DNA of 9,929 bases from DATKYV01 sp035528275 (GTDB taxonomy: Bacteria; Acidobacteriota; Terriglobia; UBA7540). The notes under the pieces are model-generated. The model worked only from the letters and a program-made list of their open reading frames with translations, made no database searches and had not been told where the DNA came from. The position numbers and the translations under genes were made by a program. The stretch spans positions 1-9,929 of the forward strand of contig DATKYV010000240.1 of assembly GCA_035528275.1 (NCBI GenBank), written 5' to 3'. Below are positions 6,062 to 9,929 of this stretch, one piece after another; the first letter of the stretch is position 1; each line of letters opens with the position of its first letter.

Positions 6062-6243
6062 CTGGGGCTCATTCACCCAATCGGCCAGGATCTTCACGCC
6101 GTATTTCGCGGCGTTGGCCTGCGTGACGTGGCTGGCCAACTGGCGGACCATTTCGGGGTTTTTCGTCGGACAAGTCTCCGCAGTGTGGGTATGCTGGACA
6201 AGGTATTGGGGCATCAGAACCTCCTTCGGCGCGTTAGATTTTC

Positions 6244-6327
6244 CTGTAGCGGCGCTCGGAGCCTGTCCCCCGGCAGGCCGGGGGGAGCGCCCGTCAGCCG
6301 ACGGGCGGTCATAGACCACGGCTACAG
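6244..6327. mobile_element. 84-bp inverted-repeat (MITE/REP-like) element
   Basis: CTGTAGC (6244-6250) and GCTACAG (6321-6327) are terminal inverted repeats. Inside are GGCGCTC (6251-6257) against GAGCGCC (6285-6291), enclosing CCCCCGGC-ag-GCCGGGGG (6267-6284), then the palindrome CGCCCGTC-agcc-GACGGGCG (6288-6307). The whole unit is self-complementary and non-coding. It lies 30 bp upstream of the start of the broken small gene and about 50 bp past the GGDEF stop. I see no clear target duplication. Elements with CTGTAGC ... GCTACAG ends and a GTCATAGACC tail recur in acidobacterial-type genomes (general knowledge). Confidence 0.65.
6288..6307. repeat. Palindromic element copy 3 (variant, inside the 84-bp element)
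   Basis: CGCCCGTC (6288-6295) and GACGGGCG (6300-6307) flank AGCC. Compared with copies 2 and 4, the centre has one change (AGCT to AGCC) and the arms extend two bases outward. Being embedded in a larger inverted-repeat element, it could be a source or a coincidental relative of the short palindromes. Confidence 0.7.
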
Positions 6328-6379
6328 ACGTCCTGTCACACTATTGTGTAATCCTCGCGAGGGCAAGCTGAGGCGTGGT

Positions 6380-7189
6380 TCACACGGAACTTTTCTTTCG
6401 GGTATCCTTGGCGGCATACATTTTGGTGTCGGCCTCGCTCAAGACATCGTCGAGGGTCTTGCCGGGGGCCCATTCCGCCAGGCCGACGCTGAGCGAGAGC
6501 TCAAAGTCCTTCAGATGCCCGCCGCGGTTCCAGTCCTCGACGGACTTGGCGACCCGGTTCACCGCGACTTGCGCTCCCTCCATGGGAGCATCCGCCAGGA
6601 TCACCAGGAATTCGTCGCCGCCGTAGCGCACCACGGAGTCGGAGCCGCGGACGGCGCCCTGGAGCAGCGCCGCGATCTCCGCAATCACGAAGTCGCCGGT
6701 GAGGTGTCCGAAGCGGGTGTTGATGTCCTTGAAGTGGTCCGTGTCGATTACCATGAAACTGAGCGGCTTACCCTGTCGCTGGGCGCGGGCCATGTACTTC
6801 GATGCCATATCGTCCAGCGACCTGCGGTTATAGACCTCAGTCAGCGGGTCGGTGAAGGACTGCAATCGGATCAACTCGTTCTGGATGGAAGTGGAAATAA
6901 CCTGTTCACGCGTCCTCCTCAACTCCAGGCGGCGGGTAATCAAGTACGTGTTGAAGAGGACCAGAAGGGCGGCGAATGCCACCAGCACCTCACGCGGGAC
7001 CACCAGGTCCATGTGAACACTTCCTTCGTGGAGGATGGCGGAGGGGAAGAGCAGGGCCACCAGCCCGGCTCCAAGCATGATTCCCGTGACGGCGATGATG
7101 ATCCACAGTTCCCAGTCGCGTTTTTCGATCACGGAAAGTTGCTGGCTGACTTTCGCGATGACGCTTTCAGATTTTCCCGTTGACTCCAT
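6380..7189 (-). CDS. Two-TM membrane diguanylate cyclase (GGDEF)
   Basis: Predicted 269-aa protein that makes cyclic di-GMP from two GTP. Residues 27-50 and 66-85 are membrane segments with a short loop of about 15 residues between, so the N- and C-termini face the cytosol and there is no sizeable periplasmic sensor. A short helical linker (87-110) leads to the GGDEF domain (111-265): FTDPLTEVYNRRSLDD, VIDTDHFKDINTRFGH (metal Asp149), RYGGDEFLVIL with an intact GGDEF at 190-194, and SVGLAEW. The inhibitory I-site RxxD is present as RGSD (181-184), five residues before GGDEF, so product feedback is expected. No EAL or HD-GYP domain is attached. The ATG at 7187-7189 has only a weak AAGG 5 nt upstream. 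A promoter match lies at 7255-7283. It appears monocistronic, with mobile-type repeats downstream, so its target pathway cannot be read from context. Confidence 0.96.
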   Translation of the reverse strand: MESTGKSESVIAKVSQQLSVIEKRDWELWIIIAVTGIMLGAGLVALLFPSAILHEGSVHMDLVVPREVLVAFAALLVLFNTYLITRRLELRRTREQVISTSIQNELIRLQSFTDPLTEVYNRRSLDDMASKYMARAQRQGKPLSFMVIDTDHFKDINTRFGHLTGDFVIAEIAALLQGAVRGSDSVVRYGGDEFLVILADAPMEGAQVAVNRVAKSVEDWNRGGHLKDFELSLSVGLAEWAPGKTLDDVLSEADTKMYAAKDTRKKSSV

Positions 7190-7254
7190 GAGCCTTATAC
7201 CCGCCTGTGATTGACTGATACCCCGGTAATAGGAGGCGTCCCAAGGTGCGGCGT

Positions 7255-7283
7255 AGTTTACTCCGCGGCTTGTTCGGTTGCAA
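7255..7283 (-). promoter_or_regulatory. Sigma70-type promoter for the GGDEF gene
   Basis: On the minus strand TTGCAA (7278-7283) and TAAACT (7255-7260) are separated by 17 nt; each matches consensus at 4 of 6. The start would fall near 7248, giving a leader of about 58 nt. I see no c-di-GMP riboswitch in it. Confidence 0.42.
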
Positions 7284-7884
7284 TGATGAAATCAAGTGCG
7301 GGCTACGGCAGCAAATCTGAGAGTAGGTCCGCCCTTCTCCTCGGGTTCTGTGCGGAGTGCCCTCCCTGGAAGAAATCTGTCCTGGGGATAGTCGGCTCAT
7401 TTGAAGAGGCGCCTCGGGAAGCGCGAGGGTCGCCCAGGAAAGCAGCCCGGCTATCGCTTGAGCCTCGCGGGCACGTCCGCCCAGTACCGAAGTACCATTT
7501 ACTTTCGGACTAGGCTACCTCATAAAGGGTGGAAAACTTGAAGAAAGGGGCAGGAATCGTATGGACAGTGGCATCCCCGATGTGGCGGCGAATCATGAGG
7601 CTGCGCGCCTTGAACCAGCGGAGGCCCGCCAGGCTGGTGTAAACATACTTGTGGATGACGGAGGCCATGCACTCCTTGACTTCTTCTGGCCGATGCCGAT
7701 CGGTCTGCTGGTCATGGGGACGGCTGTCTCGGTGTTCGTGGGGTTCTGTTTCCTGCTTCGATAGGCTTGCGCAGGCAAGCAGCCGCAACGCCCGCCGACC
7801 GATAAGGCCCAGGGTCAGCTCTGCTTTCCGATTTTTTGGGGGAGATGTACGGACAGGACGCGCCATCCACCGGCGGCGGGTCCA
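7284..7884. other. Gene-poor stretch between the GGDEF promoter and the P460 remnant
   Basis: Open frames exist on both strands but none has a recognisable protein with a supporting start. Structures seen: a C(UUCG)G tetraloop hairpin on the minus strand at 7482-7497; a perfect GAGGCGCCTC palindrome at 7406-7415; and GCTTGC-gcag-GCAAGC at 7765-7780. The last lies just after the end of a 67-codon plus-strand frame (7561-7764) whose tail is hydrophobic. The stretch looks like decayed or rearranged DNA continuing from the P460 remnant. Confidence 0.45.
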
Positions 7885-8100
7885 GGGATTGTCCTTCTTC
7901 GCCTGGGCTTCACGCAGGATGGGATAGAACTGTACGAAAACGTTATCGACGGCGGCGTTTTCGTTGTGGCATTTCCAGCAGGCTTCTTTGCGAAAGGGCT
8001 CGGCCTGGGCCAGGGCCTTGCCGTCATCCCCGATAAAGCCGAAATACGCCCATTTCTCCGGAAACCGCTTCGATTCCTTCCCGGCAAATACGGGGCGCGA
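7885..8100 (-). pseudogene. Cytochrome P460 C-terminal remnant
   Basis: About 65-70 residues match the C-terminal part of cytochrome P460-type haem proteins: SKRFPEKWAYFGF, then EPFRKEACWKCHNENAAVD, then NVFVQFYPILREA. CWKCH (7966-7980) is the c-type haem site, and the N-E-N-A-A-V-D-N-V-F-V-Q-F-Y-P stretch after it is characteristic. Family members are usually 150-200 aa with a signal peptide. Here the N-terminal two thirds are absent: upstream in frame there is only unrelated sequence that belongs to the promoter region of the divergent OmpA gene, with no signal peptide, no ribosome binding site and only a GTG far upstream. Downstream the frame runs on for over 120 codons without family-like sequence to a TAG at 7510-7512. 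P460 proteins oxidise hydroxylamine or bind NO in the periplasm; this fragment is unlikely to be exported or functional. Confidence 0.72.
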
Positions 8101-8126
8101 ACCAAGTCCCGGCGCCTTGCTCTCTT

Positions 8127-8161
8127 TTGACAGACGAAAACCGAACCCGCTCATGTATGAT
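8127..8161 (+). promoter_or_regulatory. Weak promoter candidates for the coiled-coil OmpA gene
   Basis: A perfect TTGACA lies at 8127-8132 and a good -10, TATGAT, at 8156-8161, but they are 23 nt apart, too far for a normal sigma70 promoter. Either box could work with a poor partner: GACGAA (8133-8138) lies 17 nt before TATGAT, and CTCATG lies 17 nt after TTGACA. The position, 42 nt before the ATG, is suitable. Confidence 0.3.
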
Positions 8162-8202
8162 GGAGCCGTCAGATGGGCTAGAAACACCCCCAGGAGGCTC
8201 CC

Positions 8203-9921
8203 ATGCGCACCGATCGCTTTTTGGGCCTCGCTGTGTTCTTGGCCATTGTGGCCCTTTTTTCAGGCTCACGGCATTGCCGCGCGCAGGCGCCGGATGCCCC
8301 GGGCAAGGGTCCGGATATCCAGGCGATTGAGGTGGCCGAGCCGGGCGGGCAGATTCTCAGCTTCCGGCATCTTGCCGGGTCGACGGTGGTTGAGATGCGC
8401 GGCACCAAGCTCGAACCCAAAGCCTCCACGCGCCTGAAAGTCGAGAGCCGCCGCGGCTTTCTGGAGCTCGATATCAATCGCGGCGAGATCAAGGGTCTGC
8501 GGCGCGCCCGGGTATTCGGTGCAGACTTCCACACCTACGTCATGTGGGCGGTGTCAGTAGACGGCGAGGCGTCGAATCTGGGTGAGATCACTTTCGACGA
8601 AACCGGCCCGGTGAGCATCAACGTCACCACGCCTTACCAGACCTTCTGGCTGATGGTCACAGCGGAGCCGGATTTTGCGGTCAACGATCCCAGCCCGATG
8701 GTGGTCCTCTACAGCATCAACCAGGATTCCATCCAAACCACCAACAAAGCCCTGCCGGTCCCAGGCAAACTGCTTTATTACACCTACTACCATCGCTACG
8801 ACACCTCGCCCGCCGGCGCCGAGCCTGCCGTTCCCAACGAGCTGCTCCAGGCGCGCAAAGCCGTCGAGTTGGCTTCCGAATCCGGCATTCTGGCGGTGGC
8901 CACCCCGGAGGGCGAAGAGCCGCTCCCCGACGAAGCCCGCACCCGCGAGACCTTTGAACGCGCGCGTTCCTACCTCCAGCAGGCCGAAGAAGCGTTTCGC
9001 GCTGGCGGCAACACCAATGAGGCGATTCAATTCGCGCGGACCGCGGCGCAAATCGCCGAAAACGCCCGGGCGCTCGCTCTGGGCGCGGTCGGCGGGCTCT
9101 ACGTGAGGAAGCTGGGCCGCGATCTGGAAAGGGCCCGGGCGGAGGCGGAAGCGTGCCAAAAAGAATTGGCGAGCCTGCGCGAGAAGTCCGAGAAATTGCA
9201 GGCGGACCTTGCCGCCGCCGAAAAGCGTTTGAAGGATGCCGAAGACAAAATCCAGGCGCTTTCCAACGAGTTGGAGGCGGCGCGCAAATCCCTGGAGCAA
9301 GCGGGGGCCGAAAACGCCCAGCTCCGTCAAGACCGCGAGGCGATTTGCGGCGAGCTGCGCCGTCAACTCGCCTCTCTTGGCCAGTTGAGCGAGCAGGGGG
9401 GCAACATGGTGCTGACGCTTGCCTCCGACATCCTTTTCGATTTCGGGAGCTTCGAATTGCGTCCCGCGGCGCGCGAGAATCTTGCCAAACTTGCCGTTCT
9501 GCGCATGCTGCTCTTCCCGAACGCGCAGGTTCGCTACGAGGGCCACACCGACCGCCCGGGCGAAGAGGATTACAACCAGTGGCTCTCCGAGCAACGCGCC
9601 CTCAACGTCCAGCGGTATTTCCTGGAAGAAAGTATGAGCCACGAGACCGACCCGGCCCGTCAGCTGACGGGCACACTGGCCACGCGCCTGGCGACCGTCG
9701 AGAGACTTTCGCGAATGACCTTTGCCGCCTCGCGCCGCGACCTCTCGACCCGGCAACAGTTGCTTGCCGAACTGGGCGGCACCGTCATCGGCAAAGGCGA
9801 GCGCGAGCCCGTGGAAGATGTCCCCGGCCAGAGCGAACGCAACCGGCGCGTGGTGTTGCTCTTCCCGCCCGCCGAGCTGGGCCAGGCCACGTCCCTCTGC
9901 CAGGCGCCGCCGCCGATGTAG
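8203..9921 (+). CDS. Periplasmic coiled-coil OmpA-family protein carrying an in-frame palindrome
   Basis: Predicted product is 572 aa. AGGAGG lies 6 nt before the ATG. Residues 1-28 are a Sec signal peptide (cleavage likely after CRA or AQA) with no lipobox. Residues 40-160 are beta-rich and unfamiliar. Residues 212-300 are helical and Ala/Glu-rich. Residues 303-392 are a long coiled coil (ELASLREKSEKLQADLAAAE and similar heptads). Residues 400-555 are the OmpA C-terminal domain: LASDILFDFGSFELRPAA, YEGHTDRPGEEDYNQWLSEQ, with Asp450 and Arg465 placed for diaminopimelate binding, and SERNRRVVLLF at the end. Between these an extra loop (about 476-545) replaces the usual short helix-strand connection. 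Within it, residues 486-490 (R-Q-L-T-G) come from palindrome copy 4. The likely role is bridging envelope and peptidoglycan. It is divergent from the P460 remnant, and its TAG is 8 nt before the window end. Confidence 0.92.
   Translation: MRTDRFLGLAVFLAIVALFSGSRHCRAQAPDAPGKGPDIQAIEVAEPGGQILSFRHLAGSTVVEMRGTKLEPKASTRLKVESRRGFLELDINRGEIKGLRRARVFGADFHTYVMWAVSVDGEASNLGEITFDETGPVSINVTTPYQTFWLMVTAEPDFAVNDPSPMVVLYSINQDSIQTTNKALPVPGKLLYYTYYHRYDTSPAGAEPAVPNELLQARKAVELASESGILAVATPEGEEPLPDEARTRETFERARSYLQQAEEAFRAGGNTNEAIQFARTAAQIAENARALALGAVGGLYVRKLGRDLERARAEAEACQKELASLREKSEKLQADLAAAEKRLKDAEDKIQALSNELEAARKSLEQAGAENAQLRQDREAICGELRRQLASLGQLSEQGGNMVLTLASDILFDFGSFELRPAARENLAKLAVLRMLLFPNAQVRYEGHTDRPGEEDYNQWLSEQRALNVQRYFLEESMSHETDPARQLTGTLATRLATVERLSRMTFAASRRDLSTRQQLLAELGGTVIGKGEREPVEDVPGQSERNRRVVLLFPPAELGQATSLCQAPPPM
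9655..9672. repeat. Palindromic element copy 4, inside a coding sequence
   Basis: GCCCGTCAGCTGACGGGC is a perfect 18-bp palindrome within the OmpA-family gene. It lies in the one frame that gives A-R-Q-L-T-G; a second frame would give P-S-A-D-G and the third contains TGA. Its 16-bp core is identical to copy 2. Confidence 0.9.
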
Positions 9922-9929
9922 CGCCGGCC

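Larger units (their letters stand above)
5905..6214 (-). pseudogene. Small conserved-type protein gene broken twice by a 16-bp palindrome
   Basis: The ATG at 6212-6214 has a perfect AAGGAGG 5 nt upstream. The first part reads MPQYLVQHTHTAETCP, then ILADWVNEP, and stops at TGA (6050-6052). That TGA lies inside a perfect palindrome (6046-6061). After it the same frame continues as VILVLEAEIPENAARF and VLPFLNVGSVT. A second palindrome (5952-5967) follows, and beyond it the sensible frame is shifted by +1, reading RAGATCEETAKTCLGG and a natural TGA at 5905-5907. Joined, the pieces make a coherent protein of about 95 aa with paired Cys residues at both ends. I have no firm family name; it resembles small single-domain proteins of the M-P-x-Y-L-V-x-H type. 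The codon usage and fluent protein text across both breaks show this was one gene. The product today is either a 54-aa fragment or nothing. It lies between the GGDEF gene and the amidase promoter. Confidence 0.8.

Noticed and set aside
5924..7183. 419-codon plus-strand frame spanning the broken gene and the GGDEF gene
   Set aside because: It runs antisense to a clear GGDEF domain and crosses repeats; the length reflects GC-rich composition.
7190..7260. Possible c-di-GMP riboswitch in the GGDEF leader
   Set aside because: None of the conserved GEMM-type segments can be found; the leader is only about 58 nt.
7561..7764. 67-codon plus-strand frame with a hydrophobic C-terminal tail and AGGA before its ATG
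   Set aside because: It could be a small tail-anchored protein, but the N-terminal half has no features, the opposite strand is equally open, and it lies in apparently decayed DNA. Not supported enough to annotate.
8554..9756. 400-codon minus-strand frame opposite the coiled-coil OmpA gene
   Set aside because: It is an antisense shadow of a high-GC gene; the plus strand has the signal peptide, ribosome site and OmpA motifs.

Overview
The window is GC-rich bacterial chromosomal DNA from a Gram-negative, outer-membrane organism: two OmpA-type peptidoglycan-anchoring proteins, Shine-Dalgarno sites and sigma70-like promoters are visible. The mix of an Ala-rich OmpA lipoprotein, an amidase-GerMN-rph-rdgB cluster, a cytochrome P460 remnant and many small dispersed repeats suggests Acidobacteriota or a relative. 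That assignment is inference; no rRNA or marker gene here settles it.

Left part (1-1886), minus strand: a truncated secreted beta-strand protein (1-393) with a candidate ECF-sigma promoter far upstream, a non-coding stretch to 939, then an OmpA-family lipoprotein (940-1686) ending in a perfect 12-bp hairpin.

Centre (1887-5764), minus strand: one cluster read in the order N-acetylmuramoyl-L-alanine amidase, GerMN protein, RNase PH, RdgB. GerMN-rph-rdgB is an old conserved neighbourhood (also gerM-rph-ysnA in Bacillus subtilis). It has a good sigma70 promoter, and its short leader carries three repeated 8-nt segments that can form two mutually exclusive hairpins, one covering the ribosome binding site. 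A 130-bp MITE-like element with 13-bp terminal inverted repeats and a 4-bp target duplication has landed exactly on the GerMN stop codon, between GerMN and rph.

Right-centre (5765-8202): the most unusual stretch. A small gene of about 95 codons (5905-6214, minus) is broken at two points, each by the same 16-bp palindrome CCCGTCAG(C/T)TGACGGG. A third variant lies inside a neighbouring 84-bp inverted-repeat element. Next come a two-TM GGDEF diguanylate cyclase (6380-7189, minus) with its promoter, a gene-poor stretch, and a cytochrome P460 C-terminal remnant with its haem motif.

Right end (8203-9921), plus strand: a long periplasmic coiled-coil OmpA-family protein. A fourth palindrome copy lies inside this gene, in frame, encoding R-Q-L-T-G.

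The candidate new system is this tiny palindromic element family, which sits inside genes, sometimes tolerated as added protein and sometimes gene-breaking, in the manner of the Rickettsia palindromic elements but much shorter.
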